A model generated the notes under the pieces. It saw only the letters and a program-made list of their open reading frames with translations, searched no databases and was not told the origin of the DNA. This document shows, piece by piece, positions 10,990 through 24,077 of a stretch of 64,000 nucleotides of DNA; position 1 is the first letter of the stretch; each line of letters begins with the position of its first letter. Origin of the DNA: Torymus aiolomorphi (taxonomy: Eukaryota; Arthropoda; Insecta; Hymenoptera; Torymidae); contig CM070875.1 of the NCBI GenBank assembly GCA_036365515.1, positions 5,677,001-5,741,000 of the forward strand, in the 5' to 3' direction. Position numbers and translations under genes: made by a program.

Positions 10990-11051
<62 letters not shown>
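10990..11051. repeat. (CT)n microsatellite
   Basis: An uninterrupted CT/GA dinucleotide tract of about 60 bp. The minus-strand open frame across it codes only an Arg-Glu run and is an artefact. Confidence 0.85.
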
Positions 11052-11055
<4 letters not shown>

Positions 11056-12454
11056 CGACTTGCAGATTTTCGTCTCCCAAACAATAAAAAAAAAGAAAGA
11101 AAGAAAAGAGAGAAGAAGTGACGTTTCGTAATAGTTGCACTATGCGCTACACAAAAGAGCATTATATTTCAGAGCCCGCGCGCACGCTTATCGGCGTCGC
11201 GCATGCATAAAACATTCGGGAGGAGGGAGCGAGAGATTTGGGAAGGAGTCGTGAGACATGTCTAAAAGGGAAACACGAGCGCGCGGGGGCGATTGTTCTA
11301 TCTCGCGCAGGCGCGGTTGCAATATACCTACTACGTTGCATTAATTTATTGTTGTGTGGTATATAGCACGCGAACGCGGAGGGTTTCGCATATTATACGG
11401 ATGGTTACGTAGACGTAGGTAATCGGTGCTCGAGAGTTTTCGTAGTTGTAGTAAAATGTTGGCTGAACATTTTCAAGACGGTAGTTTATTTTTTTATTAT
11501 CTGTTTGTTTCGATTAGCGTGGGGTAGGAGATGTTGATTACTTACTGATGTAACGCAAGTTATTGCACTTCAGCAACAATCTTATATAGTGCGATGGTAA
11601 AGGTAGTTTGAAAATCAATGATTCCGTTATATAATTGTCAACAATTTTATTAGAATTTTTAACTAATAATTTTATAAAAATTCTTTAATATTCATTTAAA
11701 TAACAAGTTTTTTTTGGTAAGTTTATGACGGAATGTAATCGTTAGAAGTAGCTAGATTCTGTTAGATAATGTGTGAAGTTAAGGCAGTATTTGCTATATT
11801 GTTAATTTGATCACTTTAAAGTGTACAATATAATAAAACAAATGGATTTTACATTCTTAATGGCCACTTTGTAAAGATAAATCTATTCAGATAGACTTTC
11901 ATCATTTTCACATAAATCAAGGAGCGCGGGAGCGCTTCGAAGGCAAGTATAGAAGAAGCCTGAAGGAGCGACCCGCGGTACTTATACATTGAAATGGGTG
12001 TTTGATCTTTCTTTATCTTATCAACACCTTCGTTTCTTTCGGTAGATTAAAATATCGCGTATATAAAAATGCAAATATTAAATTCGAAAACTTTTTATTT
12101 TCTGTGCGTTGTTCACAGTCAATAAATACGTAAAAATTGTTTTACTAAACTGCTGTAAAATGTACACAAGACTATCAAATGTCTAAAAGCAGTAAAAACC
12201 TATAAAAAAAGGTCAGCTGTATGCATAAAACATATTTTGTACTAATGTATACGCTACATTATTATATAAAATCGGTAAAAAATGAATACAAAACTGCAGC
12301 CATAAAAATGTAAAAATGTAAATTTCTATGTATAAATCTACTATTTGAGTGTACAGTTATGAAACGTGTACATGATTCTCCTATTATACAATTCTGTATA
12401 AAAGTGTATACATTATAAAAATCTATTTCAAATGTTCACTTATGTAATACTGAC

Positions 12455-13320
12455 TTAGATAATAAGATTTGATCCCTTGGTGGATTTGAACTTCTGTGGC
12501 AGTGTGACTGGCTTGATGAAAACCGCTGCTAGTTTACTATGTAGCATTTTAATGCACTCAGGAAGTGGTGCATTTTCTACTAGTTGCTCAAGAATTGGAC
12601 GCTTAAAAAGTCTCTTTGCTTCAGAACGCTGCTCAGGTGTAATAACTCGATCATCAAGATGCACCAATCGAGGAAACCAGGAGATCACAAACAATCTATC
12701 CATTAGATAATCAGGAAATTTTTATATTAATTTAACTCTGCCAAATATTTTTGTTCTAGAGATAATGCAAAAATATATACCTATATTGCAGATAATCATA
12801 AAAAGTTCCACCATTGAAGTAACTTGGTGCTGCCTTGTTTCCCATAAGACACAAATATTGCAAATTAGGAAAACTTGCATACAAGTTCTTTAAAAATGGG
12901 AATAAATCTTCAATATTATTATTATTCAACCAGAGAAGCTGAAGTTTTGGCATATAAGGAAAGATTGTAAGAGAATCAATGTTATTGTAATCCAAATTTA
13001 ATGAAGTCAAGTTTTCAAATTCAGCCAGAAAATGTAAATTCCTGTAAAAAAAATATCTAGGATTAGTAAATAAAATTAATGGTGTCCTGAATCAAAATTT
13101 GTTTAAAGTTCTGCAATCACCTGCCAAATTTGTTATGACTAATATCTAATGTCTGAATGGTACGTCCATAATTTTCAATAATATCATAAGGCATGTAAAA
13201 TAAGTTTTCAAAAGCCAATGATAAACATTCAGTAGGATTTAGCGATGAAGCACTGGAATATACTTCTTTTGGATGCCTATAATGGACATCCATAAACACA
13301 AGCTTTCCTAAGGAGGTCAT
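12455..13320 (-). CDS. LRMDA: LRMDA/C10orf11-like leucine-rich-repeat protein
   Basis: Coding exons 13320-13121, 13041-12781 and 12695-12455 (phase 2 at both junctions) give 233 aa. A first repeat (TIQTLDISHNKF) is followed by three LRRs (LTSLNLDYNNID, LQLLWLNNNNIE, LQYLCLMGNKAAP). Then comes the cap typical of the C10orf11 group: tyrosines, the YR/LFVISWFPRLVHLDD junction and an EQRSEAKRLF helix. Human LRMDA is linked to melanosome biogenesis (oculocutaneous albinism type 7); a trafficking-adaptor role here is inferred by homology. There is no signal peptide. The second exon is open upstream to its acceptor at 13378 (SDYYDELQLDEAEEVEVFS), but the 5' exon has no in-frame ATG, so MTSLGKLVF at 13320 is taken as the start. 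Upstream frames from ATGs in the 5' exon hit stops. Confidence 0.8.
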
Positions 13321-14354
13321 GCTGAATACTTCTACTTCTTCAGCTTCATCTAATTGCAGTTCATCATAATAATCCGACCTAAGTACATACAAAATTTGAC
13401 ATTATAACTTAGTATTATAACTAAATTTAAAAACTAGCAATAACTAGAGATTCTATAATGTAAATGTCTGGAATTTTTAAAGCATCAGTTGCTATTTATT
13501 AAAGTAAGAATTTTTAATGATACAAGGATATTCGAATTTACTGGACTATGGCCTACAAATATAGGGATAAAATACAAACTAATACATCATCCTTTTGGAG
13601 CTCTACCTTATTATGTTTTTTATTTATTGGTATTACTTACATTGTTGTTGAGCATCAGAAGGAAACTTTGATAAAAAAATAATACTGTGTTAGAATGATG
13701 AAGAGATTTCAAATAATTTTTAAATCTTATTAATGCAATAATTTATCATTATTTTTACAACATCAGCAGATTTTATTCCAATCAATTTGAACTATTATTT
13801 AAGAAACAGTGCACTTTGAAAAGTGTGATTTTTAAAACAGATACACTATGAATTGACACATATCAATAATCTAGTATAGTTAGGTTTACAATGAGTAACT
13901 TCTTATCAGGAAAAACTGGTTGTAAAAATTCTTGTTCAATAATAAGAATATTATAGTAATATAATAAACAAATATTAAAAATAGCAAAAAAAAGTTCAAA
14001 ATTAAAAGTTGTTCAGTTCAAAATAAAAAAAAAACAGACTTCAAAAGCAGAAAACTTGAAATAAAAATCGACCCTGATCGCGCAACGCCGATAAACGAGT
14101 ACTGACAAAAGAGATTGAAACAAGTTCGTAAGAAACCTTATCTTATACATTAGTGATAACGGAAAAAACTGTAGAAATTAAGGTTAGAATTCCAAGTTAT
14201 ATAACTTATGGGTTTGTCCTTCTGAATGAAAATGACATGATTACGAATGCTAAGAAAAACCTCTTATCCTTTCCTTACCATAAAAAACATATTTAAAAAA
14301 AAAAAATTAACTATTTCAGTACCGTAATTTCAAATGCTCCAGAAAACAACTCAC

Positions 14355-14420
14355 CGACTCCTGCTGCATATCCTCTTCCTTGCATAGCACTTGGAAGAAG
14401 TTCGGCTCCCACGCAGTCGT
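14355..14420 (-). other. Probable 5' noncoding exon of the LRMDA-like gene
   Basis: On the minus strand, a GTGAGT donor follows ...GCAGGAGTCG at 14355. Splicing to the acceptor at 13379-13380 gives a phase-consistent but ATG-less lead-in. The 5' boundary is not visible and the end given is approximate. The 975-bp intron between holds nothing recognisable beyond AT-rich DNA. Confidence 0.4.
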
Positions 14421-15324
14421 CTTTTCACATCACACCACTTCCAAACCTCAAAAGCAAGTCCAAATACTTATATTAACTAACAAAAAAAATAATCCGAGGG
14501 AAAATCCCTTTGGGCCCGACTAAAACTACATTCTACCGCCGAACATTCCCCTCTCGCGCTGGCGCTGCTCCTCCTCGCTCCTTTTTGTAGGCGAACAAAA
14601 ACACTGCACTATGCTATGCGCAGGCCGTGTTGGTGTTGATCGTCTTCTCGCCTTCTGCATATTATTATCAGCGGATTTTCTAGCACGCAGTCGACATCTG
14701 GCGGTGAGATACACAGTCGCCGCCGAACAACAACATTGGATGGCTGACCGCTGACTGAGCTCTGGCCAGCCGCCAGTGTTGGCAGCTGACTGCTGACTGC
14801 GTCAGATTGTTTTGTGTGTATCATAGTGCATATACAAATTCGTAATTGGGACAGAACAAAGGTGCGGAGTGAAAGAGAAATGAAGATGTGTAGAGAGTGA
14901 AAATAAGAAAGGGAAATGCATTTTGAGGTTTTTTTCATACGGTGGAGACGAAATTTTATGATGTGATGTCTTCTCCTGAAATTCTCGTATCAATCTGTGT
15001 GATTCGCATTGAGATCAGTGATTTTGACCTTCTTGAAAACGCAAGTAAGGCTTCTTTCTTTCTTCTGACATGTTTTGTGTTTGAAATCTCAGTTTGTTTT
15101 TGTTTCTGATTATGTTAGATACTTTGAGATCAATGTAATGTTGTGAAATCTTGTTTGTTAAATTCATTACATATTCATTGGATTCAGTTTCATTTATACA
15201 CAGTTATCATAACTATGCTTTGTTTCCTTTGTTTATGCTTGTTTTTTCTTTACAGTCGTAAAACTTTTACTTAAATTTAGGAAAATATAGTATAAACGTA
15301 ATGATAGAAATGAAATTTTTTCAG
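14421..15324. promoter_or_regulatory. Head-to-head promoter region and BRAP 5'UTR intron
   Basis: The LRMDA-like gene (minus) and BRAP (plus) diverge from this stretch. BRAP's noncoding first exon probably ends at 15044 (donor GTAAGG at 15045), and its intron runs to the acceptor at 15323-15324. The part between about 14421 and 14850 is GC-richer than its flanks and contains CAGCTG/GCTGAC repeats (14740-14800), consistent with a compact bidirectional promoter. No TATA box was recognised. Confidence 0.45.
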
Positions 15325-15329
15325 GTGCC

Positions 15330-17265
15330 ATGGATAAAAACACAAGAAAAATGAGAGGGTCTCGAGAGCCACGAGATGTAACAATAGAAACATATTCAGG
15401 TCCTAATGAACGACCTTCACCTTTGCTACCTCAAAGCTCTCAGAGTTCTCGAACATCGAGCAAATCTCACTCGACATCAAGAGAAAATTCTGAAGAAAAG
15501 TCGTGTATATCTGGAGCTGCCTCAAATATAGATGATAGTACTTTAGGTGCTGCTGCTGCTGCTTGCAATTCGTCAGCAGATCAAATCAATTTTATTTCTG
15601 GAAACCCTTATGTCGAAGTCACTAAGGGAATTTTACATCTTTTTAAAGAAAAGTAATTTTATACTTTATATTATAAATACAAATACTTTATACATTATTG
15701 TTAGTGACATAATATTGTTTTATCAATTATAGCACATTAACAGAAATGCACTCTGCTGCTGATCGGAGCAATACTATCTGCATATTATCAGTTCCAGCAA
15801 CCATGACTTGTCATGATTTAATGACTTTTACAGCAGCTTGTCATCAAGATATTCAGTATTATAGAATTATTAGAGATGGGAATCCTAATCAATATATGAC
15901 ATTAATAACTTTTCGTTCATCAGTAAGTATTTTATAAATAAATTTAAGAAGTATAATCTATACTAAACTAATTATTTATTTTTACAGGCAGCTGCCAGTG
16001 AATTTTATGAAACATTTAATGGAGTTGCTTACAATTCATTAGAGCCAGAAATTGTTTGTCACATGGTTTTTGTTTCAAGAGTGGAAACAGCTGATAATGG
16101 TTTACCACTCTCAGGACATACGGAATTGCCATCTTGTCCTGTTTGTTTAGAAAAAATGGATGAAAGCGTAGATGGCATACTGACTATTTTGTGTAATCAC
16201 ACTTTTCATGCTAGCTGCTTAGTAAAATGGGGTGATACATCCTGTCCTGTTTGTCGTTATGCTCAGACCCCAGAACCTGTTGCAGATAGTCATTGCATGG
16301 AATGCCGTAAGTGTACATTATAAATTTCATATTGATTGATCATATGCTAATCAAAAGCCATAGAAGATGATTAATAATTTTGATCTTGGTTTAGTTGCAG
16401 AGACAAGTAATGAAGCATTATGGATTTGTTTAATTTGTGGTCACGTTGGTTGTGGTCGGTATGACCAAAGTCATGCCTTTGAACATTACAGAGATACGCA
16501 TCATTGCTATGCAATGGAATTAGGTCAAAATCGGGTTTGGGATTATGTTGGCGACCACTGGGTCGATCGCTTATTACAAAATAAAGACGGAAAAATGGTA
16601 GAAGGTGGTCAAGAATCTACCAAGGGAGAGAAAGCAGGTGTTGATGAGAAAGTTGATTCTGTACAATTAGAGTTTACTTATTTATTAACTTCACAACTTG
16701 AAGCACAAAGAGAATATTTTGAAGAGAGGCTTGCTAAAATTGATCAACGAACGTGCGTAGAAACAACAGAGTTAAAGGAGAAGGTTGAACATCTTTCTGA
16801 AGAAAATACTAAGATCAAGGTAAATTAAAATATACTACAAATTAATCATTCTGAATAAATTTCTTTAATAACTATAATTTAATTTTTTTTCAGAGCCAAC
16901 TCTCCACTTTAACCCGTGAAAAACAGGCGATAGAAAAGAAATTACAAAACGCCAATACCAAGCTAACACAAACCCACTCCCAGCTGGCCGAAGAAAAGGA
17001 ACTCCGACAAGCGCTCCAACTCAATCAGACTTCATGGCAGATTAAACACAAGCAGTTGCAAGATGAAATTAAGGAGTTCAAGGAAAAGAAAGAAACGGAA
17101 GTGACTGATTTACGAGAACAAATACGAGATCTCATGTTTTTCTTGGAAGCACAAAAACAAATTGAAAATTCAGCGGAGAGGGAGGAGATAGCATCGGGTC
17201 GCATCGTTATCGGGCCGGGCTCGAATACGCCAAAGAGTAAGAGTAAAAGGGACAAAAAGCATTGA
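15330..17265 (+). CDS. BRAP: BRCA1-associated protein BRAP (RING and UBP-finger E3 ligase)
   Basis: Exons 15330-15652, 15733-15922, 15988-16306, 16401-16819 and 16894-17265 join in frame to 540 aa (human BRAP is about 590). Order: a Ser-rich N-terminus; a BRAP2 RRM-like domain (about 95-200, TICILSVPATMTCHDLMTF); a C3H2C3 RING at 221-260 (CPVC...CNHTFHASC...CPVC); a UBP zinc finger from about 272 (CMECQTS, WICLICGHVGCGRY, HAFEHYRDTHH); a coiled coil from about 385 to 510; and a basic Lys/Ser tail. BRAP/IMP is a Ras-responsive E3 ligase that restrains KSR-dependent MAPK signalling and retains NLS cargo in the cytoplasm; here this follows from homology. All visible zinc ligands are intact. A noncoding exon ends at 15044. 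The ATG at 15330 is the first after the acceptor. Confidence 0.95.
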
Positions 17266-17368
17266 TCGGAAGTTCTCCCTACCCCTTCCTGTCCCTCGTA
17301 AAACCTCTTGTAAAATATCTTTATGTCTTTAACATGCTTGTAAAATATTAGTTTTTTATTCTAAAAGA

Positions 17369-17374
17369 AATAAA
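17369..17374 (+). terminator. Poly(A) signal of BRAP
   Basis: AATAAA lies 104 bases after the BRAP stop codon. It is the first canonical signal and gives a short 3'UTR. Confidence 0.5.
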
Positions 17375-20300
17375 AGAAGATACTTAATTTTGAAATTTGA
17401 TCTACATTGTTAGCTTTTATTGGATACTTGAAAGATGTTTGAATTATTATACAAAGAAGAAATCGAATGATGAGCTTTTTATATATTTGCTACGATAAAG
17501 AAAGATATTTAATAATAAAGTAAATTGTTCAAACTGAAAAGAAATGTTCTACTTGAAAAAAAAAAAAGAAACAAAGTATAAGAGTAAGGAATCCAATGAC
17601 AACGACAAATCGTAACGTTTTTCCGTTTTTATTATCATATATAGATCATATATTTTTTTTGAAAACACTTAATATAATGTACTTATAATTATATCGTAAA
17701 TTGTTGGACATGCTGGTTGGGTCAAGAGTCGCGACTCTACGTGGAGCTTCCCAGTGTTTTTTCATTTGTTTTATTAGTTTTTTTTTCTTTAATTTAAACT
17801 TCTTCAAATATGAAAAATTCGAAAGTCCATAATTCAAAAGTCTTCCTAAATACTCCCCTCCAAATCGTGACTACATTATTTTTTTTTTCGTCTCTATTTA
17901 AACCGCCATTTTATAATCCGCGCGATATAATCGAAAGAGGCAATTGAAAATTCGTTCCTTTACATTTTTTTTTCATCTCTTATAATAATAAACGCGTGTC
18001 TGTGTAGTCGCGATTCAGAAACGAAAATGTGCGATCAATCAGCCGGTCGTTCGAATCTCGTTCGTACCATTATTTAGTTGTTTTTTTTTTTTTCATTAGC
18101 GCTCTAGTGTGTCTGAGTGTAGAATGTGTATATGTATTTTTATATATACCCGTCGATCGATTCATTGATCGCCCATCGAATTAGCATTATACTGAAAGCA
18201 TCGTACTCTTCACGCCGCAGCAATTCAAGTGTAATTCTTCATGCTCTCTTCTTCATCATCGCCACCCTCTCGCTCTTCTTCGCTCTCATTTTTTCCTTTA
18301 CGAGTATAATATTGACATCTGTATTAGCTTGACGAGCTCGCAATTACAAAATCTTTCGCCTCTCGTTTTATTTATTTTATTTTCTTTCATTTTTAAATTC
18401 GCAAACGTCTATTTCTCTCTCTCTCGCTCGCTCTCCTCGCTCGATATACTTCGTCCGCGATTTTTCTTGCTCTCGTTCGCTCTCTCTAAAAATTTTCTGC
18501 GCGAAATTCAATAATCGATATCTCGTATTTTATTTTTATTTATTTATTTTTTTCGAAACTACGCGTCGACCTTTAAATCTGACAATTTTTTTCTTCTCTC
18601 TTTCTTTCTCTCTATACTGTGTGGGTGCGGGCATTTTACAAAATTTAATATAGTTATAATGGGCTCGTAAAAGCGATCATCCGTTGATAACTCGCGCGCG
18701 CGTGTTTCTCGTCAACAGAATTCCCGGAAATTCATATTTATCAAGCGTATATTTATGTATATGCACTTATACATCCGTGTGTGCGTATATTATATATTAT
18801 GGGAAATCAGCGAAACCGAACAAGTCCACAAGGAGAATAGCCGCGTTTCCTCTGGCTCTTCTCGTCGTCTCTCATTTTTTTTTTATAAAAATAGCAAAAA
18901 CGCGACTTACGAAAAATAGTATAGCGAAGGATAAACTTTTTTGGTTTTCTCGCCTTATCTCTCTCGCGAATTGTCTCGTCCCACTTCTGCAGCGCAAATG
19001 AAGTTATAACACAGTCAGCTTTTTTCTTTTTCAGTTTCGATGACACAAAATAATTATATATATATAATATGTATACCTTGCGTTCTGGCCTCTTCTCGCG
19101 AATTCCCAAATCATACAAAAATAAATATTTATCCGTATAATTTATTCACTTATAAGTAATAGTATAATGACACTTACATTTTCTACAACAACGACTAAAC
19201 TTTAAAAATCATCCTTTTAACTTTCTTAAACAAATTTCATCTACATAATTGAATTCCCTTGCCACCACGTCCAAAACTTTTAGTAAATTTCATCATCTTG
19301 TGTACAATTTCGTCTTTTGCTTAATATTAATCTCTTAATATTAAACCAAACTCCATCTCAAAATTTACTAACAGTTTTTGTTTCCCCTCTCCGAAATTCC
19401 TCGAGAAGAATCCAGAGCGCAACGCGACGAAGCTCACGTATATCATCATATATACGACTAATAACGACGAAGAAGCAGATGAGTGATTATGACAAAGGAT
19501 ATCCTACTTCTCTCACTCACTCTCTCTCTCACTCTCTCTCACTCTCAAAACGAAAAAATGAGTATACATGCGATTCCATTCGACGAGTCGTCGTCATCGA
19601 TATTTCTTATCGTTTTTTTTTATTTTTCAATAGCTTTACGACATATAACAAACACATTACATTCAGCTTTCTCCGTTTTTAAACATCGCCTGTTTGAAAC
19701 CCCCCGGGGTATATATACTCGGAAAAAATTGCACAGAGAGCGACTTGTGTTAAATTGGTCTGCGGAACTCGTCTGCGCGTTCACTACGTACGCAAATATC
19801 TCTCTTGTTACGCACTCTCGCCGCTTATATACGTGCTCGCGTAAAGGGAGATTTTTACTATAATACTCCTGCGTGTCACTCTCGCGCCTGTCTTATAATT
19901 CGTTCGCGGGGTGGAATGAGTTGGGGAAGGGGGCAAAAATGTATATAATATTATCCTCGGGCTGGCGCAGAGCGTTCTCGATAAATGGATTCTTCATTTA
20001 ATTAATTTACTTCATATTATTCCCCTCTTTCTCTTATTCCCGCTCTCTTTCTCTCCTTTTTTTTAATCATTCTGTGTCAGGCATGAGTGTCTCTTATTAT
20101 TTTTTTTTTTCTTTTTTATACTTTAATTTCCATTCAAGTACAGATATATTCAGTACGTCATAGCAAACATCGGTGTGACTATTTACAATAAATACAGTCA
20201 ATTATAGATATCATTATATATAAATAAAATATATGCATATGTATATATGTCATGTCGTATGTCGTATTCATCATCGTTAGGTTGGTTGGTTTTGTTTTCG

Positions 20301-20777
20301 GTTTTGTTTGTTCATTCATTATTTCTTTTTTTGTTTTATTCGTATTTAGCTTAAATTTTTATTTTTTTGTTATCCTTAGGTAAGTTTTTCTTCTTTTTTT
20401 TCTTAATCATTACAGCAACACGTGACAGTAAACAATTAGATCAGCGGCGTAAAATAGCGTATGAATTCTCCTACCAAGGTAATGTGTGGTCGTATGGCTA
20501 CATTAACGATATAGCGGGTTGTGGCTGCTGAGAAACTCTCTCTCTCTCTCTCCTCTCTTTCACACTCTTTCTCACTCTCACCATTGCACTCTACACTTTT
20601 TACTCCTGTTTCTTGCGCGCGTACGCGAACCCCACGCGTCTCTGTACCCCTCATCCCGACAATGTAGATTATAAATACTTAATTACACTTTGATTTGCGT
20701 CCTAATCGAGTGCACTTGACTTTTCACGTGTTTATAAAGTCCCACCTTTTATACTTTTCAACCGAGCACACTCGCCT

Positions 20778-20828
<51 letters not shown>

Positions 20829-23800
20829 TCTTATCTGCGGCGCGCAGCTTCGCTTCGTTACTCTTATACATCCGCGGCAGTAAAAAGCTCTCTAGCGTAC
20901 GAAAACGAAAGGTAAGAAATAAAAGAGCGACACGGGTCTTGGCCGAAAGCACGCGCGCGCGACACTTTGTGCGCGCGCGCGCTGGTCTCCACCTCCCCCC
21001 CTTGTCTTTTTCTTCATTAATTAAGCACCACGAGGAAGAGTTCCGAGTGTTGTCGGTACTGTTTTGTCTATGTATACATAATATATATATATATACGACG
21101 AGGGCGACAAAGTGCCGCGCCTGGTTTCTGTGTAATATGTATGTGTGTGTCTTTTTTTCTGGGAGTGTGTGAGTGTACGTCTCTTGCGAATTCCCTTCTC
21201 CCTTTTTTCTTTATTTAACGAGCATGAGACCTTTTTTATCCCTTAAATTCTTGACTTCTACTAATAGGAGATTTTTTTTATTACAGAGCGTTCACGCCTT
21301 TTTTATATATATATAATATATCCTTTGACTTTTATATTACCCTACTTGCGCGACGAGTCGGAGCACGGATTCGCTCTTTTCGCGAAAAGGCCAATATAAA
21401 AACTGGGTTTAGTAGTATGAACGGTTGGAATTTTTTAGAGTTCACTTTTGAAGATTTACATATTCCTTATTATAAGAAAAGACGCTTTAGAACTGTCGAT
21501 AGTTGATATTTTTTTTAGTAATAAATGCGATTGAGAGTGGCTGATTTCATCAGTCGGTCTCGTATTTTACATGAATCGTATAATTAAAAAAGTTGAATAT
21601 ATCGTTATACAAATATGCTAATATTTAAAAGTAAACCCATCCTAGACTATTAGTGCAAAGTCTGCTTGATATTTGCAAAAAAGTCGCTGAGTTTTTTTTT
21701 TTTTTTTTTTTAAATGCATGCAATATAAAACTCGATAGATAGCAAAAATTCCTGTATTAAATTCGCGAAGTTTTAAGTGCGTACGAAGGTTCCCGAAAAA
21801 ATCGAATCCGACCCCTGCTATAAGTGTATAAACAATCGCGAACTTCTTTCTTTTCATCATCCTTTCAACGAAAAGAAGAGGAGCGACAATTTTTTTCTCA
21901 TCGTGGAAGTCAAAAAGCGACCGAATATTATCTTCCTTGTATTCATTCGTTATTTCATTTTCGCGTCGTTTTTCGTCATTATTATTTAACCTTTTTCTCT
22001 CCGATAAAGTTTCTCTGTTTTTTTCTCCTCCACGCGCGCGTTTTTAATTCTATCATTATAATCTGATTCTCATCTCTTTTTTTCAATATTACTTTTTATT
22101 AAAAAATAGTCGATTCAATTAGGCGTCGCGGCGCGCGCGTATAAGCGATTTGCGACGACGAACACTTGTCGTGTATCTTCTTTTTTTTACCCCCGTGCCC
22201 TATCTTGTCTTATCTATAGAATACAATAGTGCTTTTTTCCCTTTCGTTCTTTACTCTTTCTCTCGCTCTCTCTTTACCCCCTTTTTAAATATTATATATG
22301 TAATAAGGTGTATGTGTGTGACGGTGCGTGTTTAGATGATCACGACTCGAAACTGTCGCCCAATCGGAAGAAGCCAGCCCCGTTGAGCTACAGAATGGAA
22401 TAAGTGTCAGTCTCAACACTCTCGAAGTATTTTTTTTTTAATCTCCTCTCGGTTCTCTATTATCGTTAATCGTTACTTTTTTTAAATTTTTCCCTTAATT
22501 CACCGTGTTTCTTCAAAAGATATCTGTGTTTATTTCAAAGCTCGCTCACGCGCGTCTAGACTTAACGATTCATTTTTTTTTTATACATCTAGTAGCAATT
22601 TTTATCTAAACCAGACAGTAATATCATTGCTCACTATCTAGCCGTAAGGACGCCACTATATTTTTATTTTAATAATAATTTATTTCTCTTTTTCTCTCTC
22701 GCGGTTTATTTCTCTCACGGGCACACTCACCCTTTAATTGTTTCGCGCTTCTGTGTAATATCTCTCTCTCAGTTTTGTCACTCACTCTCACTTTTTTTGT
22801 TACCCTTCAGCAGCAAACGCACTCGCACAGTATATTTTTTTTTGTTTAAGTAAAACTAATCATCTGCAAAAAGGTTCCTTTAATATATATTTATAGTTCG
22901 GTACGTTGGGTCTTGCACAGCGAACGAATATTCGAGAGGCGGACGCAGATGCGAAGTTGAAACTTATATGAGTGTATAATTTTAATTTTATATATTTTTT
23001 TTTGTAGATGGTTTCTCATGAATTCTGCTTTATTTCGTTTAATCTTTCTTTACAAAGAAGTGATCGGCAATAAAAAATACTTTGATTACGATTTTTCAAA
23101 AACTTTTTGTACTTTGACAATACAATTGGAACAAAATTTACACCTAGTTTATCTTTTCAGTTCGTTTACAAAAACAAATTACATGCTTTATCGTGTTCGT
23201 CTCGTTTATTCTTTCTTTTTTTTTTATACATATGGCACGTGGAAGAACCAAGGGATTCATCGTTTATATATAAAGTCGACAATCTGAATCGTAATTGACA
23301 TGCGATATGACGTCCTATCATCGACGATTCAGTCAAAAAAGGGAAAAAGAAACAATCGAATTTTTCTCCATTTATATAAAAAGGACATATAAATAAACGC
23401 GTTGTTTCACCATAAACATCAAAAACGCTCGGATAAATCGCTCAACTCTCATCTCTCTTTCTTTTTTTTTCACCTCATCCGCCCATCTTAAAAATATCAA
23501 TTGATATACGATAACTAATAAAAAATATACACTTTCCCTAGAATATCTCTATAATTACATATACATTTAATTCGACTTTCGTTCGTTTATCGTGTACGTG
23601 TAAGTGTCTCTCGCGTGTATATATATTCTCGTTCCCTTCATGTTTTTTTCTCTATTTTATTACGACCAGGAAAAAGCCCAAATACATAACATACATTATA
23701 TCGTTAAAACTCACGTCTCACATAATAAGTCGAATAATGGATCGCGTCGGATAATAAGAACGAACTCACAACGTATGCGTTTGTGTGTATGTGTGTGTGT

Positions 23801-24038
23801 GTGTATGTGTTTGTGTATGTTCCAGCTTCGAAAACTGCATGCGTCTTGTCGCGTGTACATGAACGTGTGTAGGTGAGTGTGTATGTGTCTGACAGCCAAT
23901 TAATATTCGTGAATATAATAAAATACCCCGACTTCCTCGGATATATACGCAATATATCCATAGTAAGCACAGTTACGTTACGTGTACAATACGTCATTCT
24001 TATATCGACAATTAACGAGTTTTTTTTTTTATTTTCAT

Positions 24039-24077
<39 letters not shown>

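Larger units (their letters stand above)
6311..12454. other. Intergenic spacer with two large foldbacks
   Basis: No supported exon was found. The spacer holds a GT tract (about 7061-7120), the foldback elements at 7123-7918 and 8731-9920, a CT tract (about 10990-11051) and a CG-rich patch around 11160-11400. The last part (about 12060-12454) is AT-rich and likely includes the 3'UTR of the minus-strand LRR gene; a minus-strand AATAAA occurs near 12090. Confidence 0.5.

Noticed and set aside
10947..11162. Minus-strand Arg-Glu repeat frame
   Set aside because: It is a read-through of a CT microsatellite; the same applies near 20758-20952, 52632-53003 and 60391-60633.
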